64,000 nt of DNA from Penelope pileata (GCA_013396635.1 WBMW01003151.1:179084-243083); one strand, 5' to 3'; positions 13,620-27,812 are shown, counted from the first letter of the stretch. Numbers and translations are program-made. Notes: generated by a model from the sequence alone, not told the origin.

Positions 13620-16600
13620 TTGTATTTTGCTTATTGGAAATGGATAAGGAAGAACCCTGGGCAGTCGGTGTTAAGTCATGTTCTTTGGTGCTCTAGTGAC
13701 AGAAGAACAGAAGGTTTTAGAAACCAAAGGGCAGAGTTAAGAGTCTTGAGTGACACTTGGTATTCTGCAAAGCCTTTTAAAACAAAACAAAAAAAAACAC
13801 CAGAAAACTTTTCTTGAGGTTTAAGCATTATTATTGAAATGCCAGCGTGTAGAAAACAGTTAGATTTTGATAATCCAAGGAATACTAACATTTCACGAAA
13901 GAGTGTGGCTGTAGGCTGTCACAGTAGAGTTTTGCTAGAGACTGTTCAGAAGTCGGTGTAGGGTAGATTTTATACCAGATTGTTCTTTTTGTTTTGATTA
14001 GTGTTTATTTTTGAGATTTGCAAGCTTATTTTGTCTAGTTGCACCCTGTATTTTTTGATGTATGCTTAATGTGCCTCAAAAAATAGTTTGGTAAGTATGT
14101 TTTATGGTTACTCCACATGATTTTTGCTTTTACTTAAACCTTTGCTCTAATTTTAATCTAGATCAAAGGAACAGTAGTGATGAAGCCCAGCATCTTATCT
14201 CCTTCGGACATGAAATATCTAAGAGTTTGTGGTGTTTATTTCTGTTTTTTTTTTTCTCTGAATACAGTACTTCAGAAAAGAGAAAGTATGTTGACTGCTA
14301 TTTTGTATTAGTTTACAGATGTTGCACCAGTTTAAAGTGGAACAAGTTCAGCTGTGAAACTTTGTTTTGAGGGAGATTCATGTAGTTGTGATGCCTTTAA
14401 GGTGCTATGCAGCTGATGTGTTTACTGATGTAAAAATGTGCTGGTTTTGTGGAGGTTTGTTCATTGCTCACACTGAGGCTGAGGAATTATGGTGGCCACA
14501 AGGATAACTGTGATGCTCTATGTGGAACTGCATTTAAATTTGGACAAATTTAATTTCATGTTAAGAAAATGAAATGCTCGAATTAAATACAAGGAATGTC
14601 AGACAATTTAAAACAGGATTAATTCTAAGATCAAAAAATATTAGCTTGTCTGCAACTGGCTCTCTATTCTTTAAGCATTTTTTGAAGTACCGTCTCTGAA
14701 CAATATGGAGTGTTATGGAGTTAATATAAATAAACTTAGACTTTTTATTTTAGTTCACTCAATTCGCAGGGTAAGACATTTAATTCAAGAAAGTTGTTTT
14801 CTCAAAAATTCAGGTGAATGGGATCGCATGTGCTGATGTCTTCATAAAGAAGGTCGTCTTTTCATACTAATAATGTGGTAGCCTTGAAAATGTATCCTTC
14901 ATTCCTTGGTCACTGTGTTTTACTTATAAATACCATAAATAATTAATTGTCATGACTAGAGGACTGTAGATCTGCTTTTTGCAGCCTCCTGTAACGTTTT
15001 CATTCTGATCCTGTCATATTCTATCAACAGATTGAAGGCCTTGCTTTTCTGTCTTCTAAGGCTACAGAAGTAGATCATGAATACTGAATAGTTTTTAAAT
15101 TTGTGTGTATTTGAATTACCGCTGTGTTTCCTGCCTGAAATGAGGATTGAATTTTGTATATCAGTTTCTCAGGTTTTCAGCTGAGAGAGTTGTCTTTCTA
15201 CTTCCTCTGCCTGGGAAGACTTGACTTCCTCTTTGAGCTGGCACACGGCATGGAGTACAATGTTCCTGGGATGTTTGGTGAAATGCAGTGTGTTTGTTAC
15301 TTATGATTTTGACGGCTTCTTTCTGCCTGTCACAATCCTTTGTATCTTGGAATGCATCTTTCTCGATGGTTGATGTATAATCAACTTGTAGGCAGTTGGC
15401 TGGAGATGAAAAGCAAATGACACAGGAGGAGCAAAAGTAAGTTCAGAATTTGAATCAGTAGTAGCGTGTTGCATACAGAGCAGGTTGGTTAACCTGCTTC
15501 ATCTGTTCAAGTGATGCTTTTTTACTGGTTCCTTAAATTGCAGCTTGAGAAAACAGTCCGGTTGGACAGACCCAACTTAAATGGCTCAGAAAGATAGCAA
15601 AAGGCTCCAGAAATCCATGTCAGATCAGAATTCCCAGAAGGAGCCTAACATGTTCATGCTGGGGAAGCTTTTCTTCCAGGTATGTGACTATCTGCTCTAT
15701 TTTCTCTCCCAGATGACATACTGGATGCGATCTCTGAGACCATAGAAAGGCCAGCTGTCCTAGAGAAGATGAGTGCGTGGCTGGTTCAGGCTGTTCAGTT
15801 GCTGATGAATGAGAAACCACAGGCTAAAAAATACTGCTTTTGGAGTAATCTGTAGGGGATTGTAGACAAATTCCTGTTGTTTCAGGGGGAAAGCATTGCC
15901 AGGAGAGGAGTAGGCACCGTGAGCTTTCAGCCTACCACACAGCTGCAAGTAATGAAGCTACTGGATGTGAGACTATCTACTTTTTATGGCGAGATCTCCA
16001 GAGATGTTGCTGGTTCTGTATATTTCAATCAACTGCAGTCACTGAAGGTAGAATTTTTTTTGAGTATGTGTACATCCTTCAGCATAAAGGCTTTAAAGAT
16101 TGTAATACAGCTTCCACTATTTGCATGCATGTAATATGTTCATAGCAGTAAGCAAATTCACAGTGTTTGATTTATTGCATATTGCAATACCCAATTGCAG
16201 AAGTTACAGAAGACTCATTTTAAGTATGAATTCTGAATGCAAATGTTATTTGCATAGAATTTTGGAAGATAAGAACTACTCTGCAACCCAGGAAAATATA
16301 TATCGTTCACACTTTAATTTTTATTTACTACATATATGAAATCTTATTACTGCATAAATCTGGGACAGAATGGAGGAACACAGAATGAATCCCAGTACCG
16401 TAAGTAATTAGGAAGAATTCAGCAAGGGTCATTAAACTCTTCAGAGCACAAACACATCTAGAATGTTTAAGAATTGCCATTGTGATTGATATAGAGTGTT
16501 CTACAAAGCTGAGCATGCTCCTGTTTAGGTGAGCTACCCACTGAAAGGAAATGGGGTTTCATCTCCACTCTCCACATAGGTAAGTTGTATGCTCAGTCAG

Positions 16601-19416
16601 GTTGTGCTAATGAGGCTACAGAAGGGCTCAGGGAAGCACTGTTCCTGTCGTAAGCTATGCCTCTTAAAGCATGTACCAGGCTTGTGCACTTCCACCAGGC
16701 TAGAGCTGACCCTTCCTAGTGTAATTGGTTATAGACACTCCTACAGATAGGAGAAAATGCATTGATTGTTGAAATTAAACCAAAACAAAATTCTGCAGGA
16801 ACACAAATGTCTTTTCCATGACTGTGAGATAGCACTGAGTGATTTAACAGCACTAGGGAATTGGTGTTTAGCATTGCTATCTTCAAAGCTTTTAACAAGC
16901 TGTGACCTCTTACTGCCATTTGTATTTTGGCAGTAATAAAAGCATATCTTCTGTCTTCTCACATCATATGTGGTTTATGTTAATGTATTTGTTTTTCGAT
17001 GTGTTTACACACTCCTTACAAATGTGTTAGTTCTTTCCACAATAATAAAATGCATTGTTTCAGAGGACTTAAAATCCACTTGCACTTCTGTGTTTCTTGA
17101 TTTTATTTTTTTTACATCATTTTGTATGTGACCCTTTGAATGTGTAAAATAAATGGAGGGGGGAAGAACCATGGAAAAAATGCTTTAAAAGTTGTTCTCA
17201 TGCTTATCCCAAAATAGTGGGTAAAATATATCCACTCTGAACTTCTGCCTCGGTGCAATAACAGCTATATTCTCTTCCTTATAGGAGGTGCTAAGGTTGG
17301 CAGGAATTCTACTGAACGGAATCTCCAGAGAAATTACAAAGCAGTGAATGAAGAGTGTCGTTGGTTTGTCAAGATGCTTCATTGCAATAAAAGATCGATA
17401 AGAAGCAGCAGCAAATGGAAACTTTACTGTGAGTGGAATGCAGAATACGTGTGCAAAATGCTTCTGCTTTTGGTGTTTTGGTTATTGAGAGTAGAGATCT
17501 CTCTCAAGAAACATTAGATTCTGTACAAAATCTGAACAAACTGTTATCAGTGGCTTCACAGCACAAAGAAATTTGACCTGACTGTAGTCTGATATTCTTG
17601 AGTATAATGTACTCCAATTAGGTAAAGATCAATAATCAGCAAGGTCACTCAGTCTGAAATCAGATAATAATTCCTGTCCATCAAGCTAAATATATTTCAC
17701 TGCCAAATAATCTACTGGGTAGGTGAAAAGTGCTTTCTACACCTCGCCCTTATTATCCACTAGACTATCTGTCTTTTATTTAATCTGCTGAAAAAAATAC
17801 TCAGAGAGTAGAAAACTTTTATGTTTGCTGGAGACCATGTTAAGTCAGTACTGTCTCTTCTATTTGTGCAGTGCCTCAAATTTTAGAGATGCTGTAACTA
17901 GCCTGATGTATTCTCCTAACAGAAAATGGACTTTCTGTCCTGCACTCTTTACACAGCTATATCTTCATTGTTCTGCCATCAGTTTAAGAGTGTATATAGT
18001 TGTGCACAGTGAAGTTAACAAAGCTGAGATAAAACCAAGGAGATTTAGAAAAAAGAAATAGTTATATGTATTTATAGACCTAATAGTCACCAATTTCATG
18101 GGACCTCTCAATATCCTAAACTTTTGACTACTATGCAAGATCAGGAACGTACTGAGCCTCACTGGGGAAAGAATTTTTATTTTGTTGACAGCAGATAAAC
18201 CAGAGAAACAACATCAAAGATATAGATATTTTTAAAAAAGAAAAATAGAAGGAAAACAAACTCTTATCTTCTCTGCTACAAGGTGTGCATGACTAGGAAA
18301 GTTTAGATGTAAAAGCTGATCAAAAATTAAATTATTAAATATGCTATAAAATACTGTATGAGAAGTTTGCTTATCTAATACAGTTTTTCTCCTTAATTTC
18401 AGCTGTATGTATGCTGCTGCAGCTTCAGAACATCTGGGTACAGCAATTTTTTTCTTTTCTGCACCTGCAAGCGTAAGTATACACATAAACAAAAAAGAAA
18501 TTAAATCTTTCACAGAGCCAGAGAGAAAGGGAAAGAAAAAAAAAAAAAAAAACAGCCAGCGAGCCATGAAGCTCAGGGGAGCAGTATGACAAGTGCTGAG
18601 CTGTAAACAAGCTTGAGAGGGATTTAATTCTTATGACAAGCGCCAGTGGTAGCATCTCACATGGACTCAGCATATGCACACATTTCAGAGGAGGAATCAC
18701 AGAGGACTTAATGCAAATGTAAAAAAGCTTAAAGCACAGCAGCCTATGCTGTTCTAAAAATAGCCTCACAAATCAGGATGAGCTAGGGTTGTAATTATCT
18801 TGATTTTTCAGAATTTTGCTAGTTGTAGGAGGGTTTCTGGTTTACACTCACACTATGATTAGACTTTATACCCTAAACTGCAAGCTCTTTGGGGCAGGGA
18901 CTTTGTCATATCTGCAGGACAAGTATAGGACCTCACTGGGTGGTATTTTCAGGGTAATAGTGCAATATAAGGGTACTGGGTAATAGCTTCTGTACTTGGT
19001 TTTAAGGAGGCCTATTTTAGGTCAGAAGCTTTTTGTTGCTGTTTGTGAAAGAAAGAGAACTGAGATGTAATTTGGTATCCAAATTAAATTTTAAAAGCCT
19101 CTAATGCACACTTATTCCCTAATTACAGCCATGTCCTTTCTCTTTCAAATATGCTTATAACTACCTCATTACTTCAACAGCATTCTGAAAAGTACAGGCT
19201 GCAAACCATAACCCACAGCCTGTGCTCGAGCAGATTTCCCCGTGGCAGTTTATGAGTTTGTGCTGCATGATGTAGCCAGTTTTCACATAACCTTCAGGCA
19301 GGTTTGAGATGAGTAGCGTGCTCCCTGTGCTCCAGCTGCTACATGGCTTTGACTCAGTTAAGAAACCAGAGCTGTGCTCTGCTCACCTTAGATCTTCAAT
19401 CAAGCTGCTTTCACAC
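13620..19416. other. Intergenic, no gene supported
   Basis: A mixed AT-rich stretch. Around 15.4-16.1 kb there is a plus-strand tract with splice-like signals and a long, nearly open frame (see findings), but I recognise no family. The rest shows short chance frames and homopolymer runs, including an A-rich tract at 18535-18552. Confidence 0.45.
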
Positions 19417-19480
19417 AATCACAGAATCATAGAAGTTGGAAGGGACCTCTCGTCCAACCCCATGCTAATGCGGGGTCTCT
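19417..19480 (-). mobile_element. CR1 retroposon 3' end fragment
   Basis: Reading AATCACAGAATCATAGAAG then TTGGAAGGGACCTC, this is the reverse complement of the avian CR1 3' terminus with its ATTCTRTG tail repeat. Only some 60 bases are present, so the copy is heavily 5'-truncated. Orientation is minus. Confidence 0.85.
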
Positions 19481-20017
19481 AGAGTAGGGTTTTTTTCTGC
19501 TTTCCTCAGTCTTCCAAAAAATAACTTAAGTTTACTAGAAAAGGGTTAATAATCCCCAGAGATATGGTACAATTGGAAGGATGTAGAATGTCAATTACCA
19601 AAGTACTGTTATTTTTTAAATAAATTGGATTTTAAATACAGTTTTATGATACTGATATTTCTGTTTTTAAATGAGATTTTTCTTTACAACTCTGCAAATT
19701 GGGTGTGCAAATGACCCTTCATTTGTATAATGTAAATGCTCAGTGTAAGTTATTTCTGAATGTATGTTTTGGATGTCCCATTTACTGTAGAGAACTGAAA
19801 ATGTCTTTGCATTAGCAGTTGGTATTAATAACCTCCAAAATAACAGCCAATGGGCTTGGCTTTACAGGGAGAATAGTTTCCCACCCTTAGCAAGAAAAGC
19901 TAAGGCTGGTACTTTCCTTCTCACAAACACAGTAACATCTCTATCTATTCTAAAAATATTTTTATCTTTACCCTAACCTGAATCATGTCTCTATCAGTTA
20001 CCTCTTGAGAAAAGGTG

Positions 20018-20558
20018 TGGTTGCTCCAAAAGTAATGCCTCCTATTTAGTTCCATGGAAACTAAGACAAAGAGCACAATAATACTATTCAACAGAGAAAA
20101 TTCTCAGCTACGAAACATTATTTTTCAACATAGCCACCGCCATGAGCTGTGCATTTTTGACAGCAATGAACAACAGCCTGCATGCCACACTCATAACAAT
20201 CTGCACTGGCAGAGGTGCCCTGCTGTTGCTGTTGCCAATGCTGAAAGGCACCACCACCCCTCACTGTGCTCACAGCCACTCTTTGGTCTCCGTCAACCTT
20301 CAGCAAGCATCCTTGAATGTCAGTGGGTGCCATTTTTTCCACATGGAGGAATTCAATCCCACCCCTTTGCTCCATCCGCACTCCCATGTCAGACGCCATG
20401 GTGTCAGAGTGCCCCTCTGCTGCCATCTGTCACACGGCAACAACATGGGATGGGAGATGGGTGGGAAGGTTCAGCCTCTGCTGCCATCCCACCAACATCC
20501 GCCTCTGCCATTGTGGGCCAGCATCATAAAATAAGAGGCATTACTTTCAGAGCAGGCT
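20018..20558 (-). mobile_element. Mariner copy, Galluhop-type, internally deleted
   Basis: Terminal inverted repeats are visible: left GGTTGCTCCAAAAGTAATGC (20019) and right GAGGCATTACTTTCAGAGCA (about 20535), each followed inward by a CTCYTATTT block. A minus-strand frame (20426 to 20118) starts near the right end and contains the stretch HVEKMAPTDIQGCLLKVDGD, which I recognise as the start of the Galluhop mariner transposase. The element is about 0.54 kb against roughly 1.2 kb for a full one, so the middle with the catalytic DD(34)D core is missing. It is a non-autonomous copy. A clear TA target duplication is not visible. Confidence 0.85.
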
Positions 20559-23500
20559 TTGTATAATAGAAGCTCATTTTGTTTTGAAGTTAGTGTTCTA
20601 ATGACTTGCAAAACCCTAAATGTGCATTGTCTTCTAGGAACCTGTAATTATTTGCTTTACCTGGGTAGATCCGTGTGTGGGAGAAGAGCAGAATATTAAA
20701 AAAAAAAAAAAAAATCTAAATCCTTTGATTCCTACTAGTGGGAAGAATTTCTATAAACAAGGCAAATATCTGATTCTTTAAAAAAGTCTCCTTTTATTTT
20801 AAGAAACTAAAAAGAGCTGATTGAACTTAGATTTTGTATGCTTTATTACTGAATCTCATTGACCCTTCTCGTGCTACAATTGAAAACAGAGCAAGTTGCC
20901 AGTTTATTCAGCTACTTCAGCTAGCTTACAGGTTAAATCCTGCTTGTGCTACATATGAGTGAGATTACTTCTAGTCCTCTGGCTGCATATATTGGCCTGA
21001 ACACTCAGAAGGTTAAAATACTTAGCTTCTACAAAAGAGAGTTCTCATAAAAGAGAAAGAAAAGACAGAAACACAGTCTGCAAAATGAAAGTGACAACTA
21101 CCAGAAAACAAAATTGTCCTAAACTCATTGGCTGAGTTTAAACCGTGCTACATTAATTTCAACCCTCTGTGGTTGCACAGGCCAAACATCAGTAACCTGC
21201 AAGATTAGTTAAAGGCTTTGCTATTCTAATTCCCACTGGGGTATTTTAATGACAGCTGTTAAAATTCTCAAACTCCACATCCATATTCCCTTCCTCACAG
21301 ACACCTGTAATGGGCTTCATCTGTTTTCTTTGTTATTCCCTCAGCTCATTTAAATGTAATGTGCATTTCTCATCACACCACTGGATTAACTTTTATATAA
21401 ATTACTGAAATGCACAGATACATGCGTGTGCACACACACATGTCCCAGAAGAGTAGAGGGATAGGATTTTGGTTTGGAATATAAAGCTGGCTAAAGAATA
21501 ATTCAGTACTAAAATTCTTGTGCCTTTCTTTAAAACAAAAGCAAGCTTGTATTGTGTGGCCAGTACAATGTGGCCTTTTGAAGCTCTTCCTGAGGTTTTT
21601 AGCTTCCCCATCCGTTCATAACTAAATGCTGCTCCAGAAGTGACCCCTTGGTGTCTTACTGCCAGTCACGGGGTCTTTCCTACTCCCCCCTCCAGTCAAT
21701 TTCTTATGATTGATATTGGGTGGAATTATGGCTTTGCTAACTTCTTCATGGGATGGAGTGGCCAGATATTGGAGGGTGTTGTATTGCCTTGAGATTTATT
21801 CATTGCCAGGACCTTTGTTCTGCAAATGATGTATTAATGGGATATGAGACTTAGGTAAATGGTGTAGTAGTCTTGTGAGGAAAAAATGATAATGCAAAGA
21901 TGTGAAATATTCCCCTTGAACAAAATAAATTCTACTTTGCCTTAATTTTCTTGATTTTAGCTACTTAGGGAACTAGAAATAACATCCACCTATTATAGCA
22001 ATGTAACTTTAGCCTTTTAACTCCAACACTTATTGTTTTTCATTTGCACTACAGATGCCCCACCCAGATTTATATTGGTAGTTTTTACACCTAGTTGACA
22101 AAAAAATCCTATTAAAAGTTTGCAATGAGAGGTTGGAGAAAGGCAGAATTTTAATGTATCAAAATCAGAAACATGGGGAATACGCAGATTTTTAAAATTC
22201 ATCCTCAATGAAAATCAGGTGAAGCAGAGCTTACATGGTACTTCTAGCAGAGCTAGGAAAAAAAGAATTTCCATATCAGTGTTTTGAATTACAAGGTCTT
22301 TTTCAAGCATGTAACCATGGTTTAATATTCAAAATACACAGGGAGAAGCAGCAATCAGATAGAAGATTATTTTGGATTAGCACCAACAACTTCTGCATTA
22401 CAAAAATATGTATGTTCCTACAATGTACTTCATATGGAGAATGAAGGTATGTTTTGAATCTTTTTATTTTGGATGGTGTAAAACTCCATCCTATTTGCAT
22501 AATTAAATACAAAAATTTTGACATCTTACAAAAAGCCTTTATCTGACATACCTTAAAAGCAAAGAGAAGATTGTATGATAACTAATAATTTAAAAGGTTT
22601 CTATTTTTAACAGACACAGACTAGTATAAAGATGTTACGTGTGCATCAAGCATCAAGAATAATGTTGTCTTGTTATAACACCTCAAAATACTCTTTAATG
22701 ACTAAAGGTATCTAAAATGCACGCAGCAGGGTAAAACAGCTACTAATATCTTCATTACTGTCTGCCAAAAAATGGCAGTCCTATCAGTAAATGAATGAGC
22801 TAGAAGGAATAAATAGACAGCTTATAGAAATGGCTTTCAGAGTGATCTCTAAACACAGAAGATGCAGTTTAAGCCTTCAAATTTCAGTGCAGTTACTTTG
22901 GCAATAGCAAGATTTGAATATCATCTCAGGTGTCAAAAATGTTTTCCTCTTTATATTCTGTAGTGAGGGGTTTGCAGTGTTTTTTTTTATTTAAGTATCT
23001 TCATTAAATATTAGTTCTGCCCATTAAAAAAAATGTTTAGCCACTAGCATTATTCTGGTCTGTAGAATTAAGCCTACTAATTACAACAAATACAGTTGCT
23101 GAGGTTTTATTCTTTCGGAATTGATGGGCCTCTTTGTCTTGCTTGAGACATATCAGAGCAATACCATGAACAAAATGCTGATCTGACCATTGGCTCCAGG
23201 ACACGGGGCTGGGGTCTCAGCAAAATGTTCTTGAGGCTCATTCCAATAATAAATCACTTTTTTACTGATGATTTTGCTAATATATGGCAAATATAAAACA
23301 TTGTTCATAGTTTAGGCAACATAGCTTCCATTAAACCTCTGCAAAGACTCACAAGCAGTAAATTGTTAATAACCCAATTATTCGTTTGTTGTACTTTCTG
23401 TTGAATTATTTAACACCTTCATCTTTCCTTCTTTAACATATAATCTACTTGAGAAATACTATTATTAATCAGGTTACCAAATTTTAAATCATGTGTTCTG

Positions 23501-26500
23501 CTCCATTTATTTTGAATCTGTATATGATGTTTACCTGAGAAGCAATAAAGGCAGACTCAATTTCTGATAAAATAATTGATGAATATTTATGTACCAGGTG
23601 TTTTTTAAAGTGCTTGTCAAACCTGATAATGTTTAAACCAGGACAATTGACAAAAATGAAGAAAGAAGCTCATGAAAATGTCTACAGAAGGGCAACAGTT
23701 TTCTGACTTCTAACAGCTTAATTATTTATGGATTTGGAAGTACAGCTTGCCTACTGCTGATATCTTGTTGAGCTTCACATTCTTCATTGTTTGTCTGATC
23801 CTGTGCTTTTAGGAGAATGCTCACTGCTGTACGTAGCACAAGATCAGCAAAGGCTGAAAGCAGGGTGACTCTGGTAACAGGAATTTGTATCCATTGCATT
23901 CCTCAGAAGTAAGAGTCTAGCTAAAGTATCTCATTTTGCTGTGCATGCTTTGAAAGACAAAATCTCTGTTTAATAGGTAAGGATATAAGTCTGAGACATG
24001 GGGGAGGGAGCAGCAGAAAGGTGACAATTTATTTCAAAGGGCACATTCCGACCTATACTTAGTTTATGTCTGCTTTGGTGCATTTGTTTTAAGGTACTTA
24101 TCCAAGCAACCTCAGTTACTTGGCAGTTTTTACTTAAATTGAATTTTGGTGCCATCATCTGTTTAGAATGTATAATGGCAACGTGGGCAGATTGGGATAC
24201 TAAAACACCTAAGGTTACACTTATTTTGTTTGTTTCACATATAACTTCAGTTCTTGTACTCACAGAATGACCTTACGTGTGCTGTTTAAAACAAAAACAG
24301 TCAAAGAAAACCCACACAACAGATGTCTGTACTGTGGAGCTGCCGTTGTCTGTTGGGTTGGATATCACATGTGAAAACTCGTAAAGACACAGCAGACGTT
24401 TTACAAGGAGATGAACATCTGTAAAGTTGACTTTTTGTAGCCACTTTGTCAGAAACTACAGGCTTTCCTGAAATTTTACAGTAAGATTGTGTGCTGTAGT
24501 TATTCTGTTTGGAAACTTCTGTTTTGTTTTGGTAAAGAGTTTCAGACCTGCATCAACATAACTGGAAATGGAAGTGGTTAGCACTGAGTTATTTCTGCAG
24601 CTTGAGAAGCTGGAGCTACAGCTCCCATTCACTTTTCTGGGAATAAACTATCCCACCAGTATTCTGTGTTCTCTTCAATAACAGCATCTGCAGAGGGAAG
24701 GACTGGTGTCTTTGCTTTACCAAAAGGGTTTATTTACATTCAGAAGATCATCCTGAGATAAGGAGGTCCAATGTGAGTCTTACTTGTGGGTGGTAGACAC
24801 CTACAGCGTATCAAACTTCCCTAGCTGTGAGGTGAGGTAGTAGGAAGGTTCCTTTCTGCATTTGCAGCTCAGTATCACTGGATGATGAACTCCACTCATA
24901 GCTTCAGTCTCAGCCTCAATTTACCAATTTACTATTTATTGGAGTCCAGCAGAAGAAGTGTTGGAGAGATGTCTGGAGTCACACGTTAGATGAAGAGCAA
25001 TGCTTGGTTATACCTCAGACCCAAGTTCCTGAAGTTGGAGTGAAATTCTGCACCTGAGTTGATCTTTTCTGGTAACAGTCAGTGGAGAGATGCAGACGTG
25101 GCCTTGCCCTCAGGTAGACATGTCTGGCAGGTGTCTCTGCTTCCCTTCGTTGGCAGTAGCAGGAGCTCAGACAGACTCAGTTGGAGGTGCTCCAATAGTG
25201 ATCTGAGCTTTGCTAAAAATGGATCACGTACAGTATGTCCATGCTGTCGCCAGATTTCTGCTGTAGTGAAAGAAACTCTGTGATGAATATCTACAAAATC
25301 CTTGGCAACCAAGTATGTGTTGTGACTCGATGTAAGATCTGTGCTGCACTTCAAGCTGCCCAGGTGAACTCAGAACTTGTCACTGATTTCTGCACTCTCT
25401 TAATCTTCCTGTTTATTCTGTGCTTCATTAAAGTCAATCTCTGCAGGACAAACTGTCACTCAGGCTAGGCCTGTCCTGCTGTCTGCAGTCTCTGGGGAGC
25501 ACCCTTCATCCTGATAAATGGTCTATTAGGAGAGCACATGTCAGAGAGAAACCCTCCTTGAAGCTAAATAGATTAGTCTCTTCCCTGTGAACAATCTCAG
25601 TGGAATGGAGTAGGCACGATCGTTAATGCGGATTTAGAATAAGACACTTTCTTCAGGACAAAAAATTGCTCTGAGTTTAGAAAGATACAGATTAGTTCTA
25701 GTAAATTTTTAAAGGGAAAGCTCGCAGCATGATGCTCTTACCACCAGAATGGACACTGTGTTGGCCCAGAAGGGTGCTGAACTGAGCTTGTTCTTGTTGG
25801 CTTTGTCGTGGAGTTGGGGAAAGTGCAAGAGGGAGGAGGATGAGCTCCGTTGTCTTCCTCTGAGGTCAGAGAACTTGCAGTAGAGGTTGGCTCTGTTCTG
25901 CAGGCTCTCAGAAGCAGCATCAAGCCCTCAAGGCTGGTCCCTGCCTGCAGCCACTGTATGATGTATGTAATTGACCGTAGTGGCCAGGATCACGCTGTAG
26001 GATCCATCCCTTACTGGGTAGGGAGAGATTTAGCAGAGCTCCAGGATCTGGAGTGCCTTGCAAACTTAAAAAGCTTGGCTGAGGAAGGGGTTTCTTGTGT
26101 TTGTACGAAAGTATGTAAGGCACGGCTCCCTCTAGTGCTGAAAGCCTTGTCTCATGGTTCTGTTTTTCCAGAAGAGACTGCTGCTCCTCTAACACTTTTC
26201 TAAAAATTATTTATTTATTTTTCTCTCGCTTCTTTTCAACTGCTGCTTGGGGTATGGTTGGCCAGGATCTGAGCAGCCCAGTGCTGCCACTGACCAAAGC
26301 TCAGTCTCTGCAGGTGGGCATGTGAAAAGTGTGCAGTGCTCAGAAATGCCACTTTCTTGTTCCTAAATACTCTCAGAATCTTTCTCTTCCTTCTGTAGGC
26401 TTCTCAAGTCTTTGTTCATAAGAGCTGATTAAAAATAAAAAGAGAGAATATGTATATGCATATGTATTTTTTATTTTTACAACACTGGCTCATATTTTTC

Positions 26501-26935
26501 TTCTAGTACTTACTGATCTGGTGTGTTTGGTCAATATTCCTTTGGTTAGGATAAGCTTAGCCAGACCTCTCAAATCCTAAGCATTAATAGTTTTACCTCC
26601 GCATCCCTTTCTCTGTGTTATTGAGTAGGAATGAAGAGGAAGGGCATTCAGAGCTTTTTCCCACACCTATTTTTTCCTGAGCAGCCTTTTCTGTTAGCAG
26701 AAGTGTCCATTTCTCTGGTCTTGAGATTATTCACTATTTTGCGGGTGTTTGACATGTTGCAAGAGTGCCTGTGGGGAAGGAAAGGCCTGTGCAAAGAGGA
26801 GACAAGAGATTCTGGTGCTTTTTATTGCTTGAGGGAATTAATGTGCAAAAGCTCTTATGTTTCACCCCTGTTGGACCCAAAAGAAGTCCAACAGGAAGGT
26901 CTCCCTCCAAAGAGGTGGCAAGTCCTCATTGGTAT
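20559..26935. other. Intergenic, no gene supported
   Basis: AT-rich up to about 24.5 kb, then more balanced to 26.9 kb. I found no exon chain, RNA gene or repeat family I can name. The longest frame (25850-26203 +, 117 codons) has no recognisable motif and looks like chance. Confidence 0.45.
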
Positions 26936-27812
26936 AGCAAAACCCTCAGTAAGTTTGCAGATGACAAGGGAGGCAGTGTCGATCTGCCCGAGGGCAGGAA
27001 GGCCCTGCAGAGGGATCTGGACAGGCTGCATCGATGGGCTGAGGCCAGTGGGATGAGCTTCAACCAGACCCAGTGCTGGGTCCTGCACTTTGGTCACAAC
27101 AACCCCACACAGCCCTGCAGGCATGGGGCAGAGTGGCTGGAAGCTGCATGGAGGAAAAGGATCTGGGGATGTTAACTGGCAGCCACTGGACATGAGGCAT
27201 CGGTGTGCTCAGGTGGCCACAAAGGCCCATGGCACCCTGGCTTGTGTCAGAAACAGTGCAGGCAGCAGAGCAGGGAGCGATGGTCCCCTGTGCTCAGCTC
27301 TGGTGAGGCCGCACCTCGGTGCTGTGTTCAGTTTTGGGGCCATCACTACAAGAATGACATTGAAGCCCTGGAGCGTGTCCAGGGAAGGGCAATGGAGCTG
27401 TGAGAGGTCTGAGCACAGTGCTATGGGGAGCAGCTGAGGGAGCTGGGATGGGTCAGTGTGGAGAAGAGGAAGCTCAGGGGAGACCTCATCGCTCCCTACA
27501 GCCCTGACAGGAGGCTGTGCTGAGGTGGGGGTCGGCCCCTCTGCTCCCAGGTAACAGTGATAGGAGAGGGAATGGCCTCAAGCTGCACCAGGGGAGAGTC
27601 AGGTTGGATATTAGGAAAAATTTCTCCAAAAAAGTGGTCAGGCACTGGAACAGGCTGCCCAGGGAGGTGGTGGAGTCACTGTCCCTGGAGGTGCTCAGGC
27701 AGCGTGTAGATGTGGCACTGAGGGACGAGGTGTAGTGAGCGCGGTGGGGATTGGGGAACGGTTGGACTTGGTGATGCTGAAGGTCTTTTCCAACCTTAAT
27801 GATTCTGTGAAA
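26936..27812 (+). mobile_element. CR1 LINE, 5'-truncated, with decayed reverse-transcriptase end
   Basis: The left part reads KFADDKGGSVD, the FADD active-site region of the CR1 ORF2 reverse transcriptase, and is followed by EGRKALQRDLDRLHRWAE, typical of CR1. Further right, in other frames, are LCSALVRPHL and VRHWNRLPREVVESLSLEV, both from the ORF2 C-terminus, so several frameshifts and stops separate the segments. The element ends with the CR1 3' terminus (AAGGTCTTTTCCAACCTTAA then ATTCTGTGA at about 27803-27811). It is dead as a coding unit. GC content rises sharply over its neighbours. Confidence 0.9.

Noticed and set aside
18232..18567. Minus-strand frame of 111 codons with a run of phenylalanines
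   Set aside because: It is created by an A-rich tract at about 18535-18552 read on the other strand; low complexity.
20054..20566. Plus-strand frame of 170 codons at 20 kb
   Set aside because: It is the antisense of a mariner element; the transposase remnant is on the minus strand.
25850..26203. Plus-strand frame of 117 codons
   Set aside because: No recognisable motif, no splice support; a similarly open antisense frame overlaps it, so chance is likely.
26631..27056. Plus-strand frame of 141 codons
   Set aside because: Its right part is CR1 in the wrong frame and its left part has no motif.
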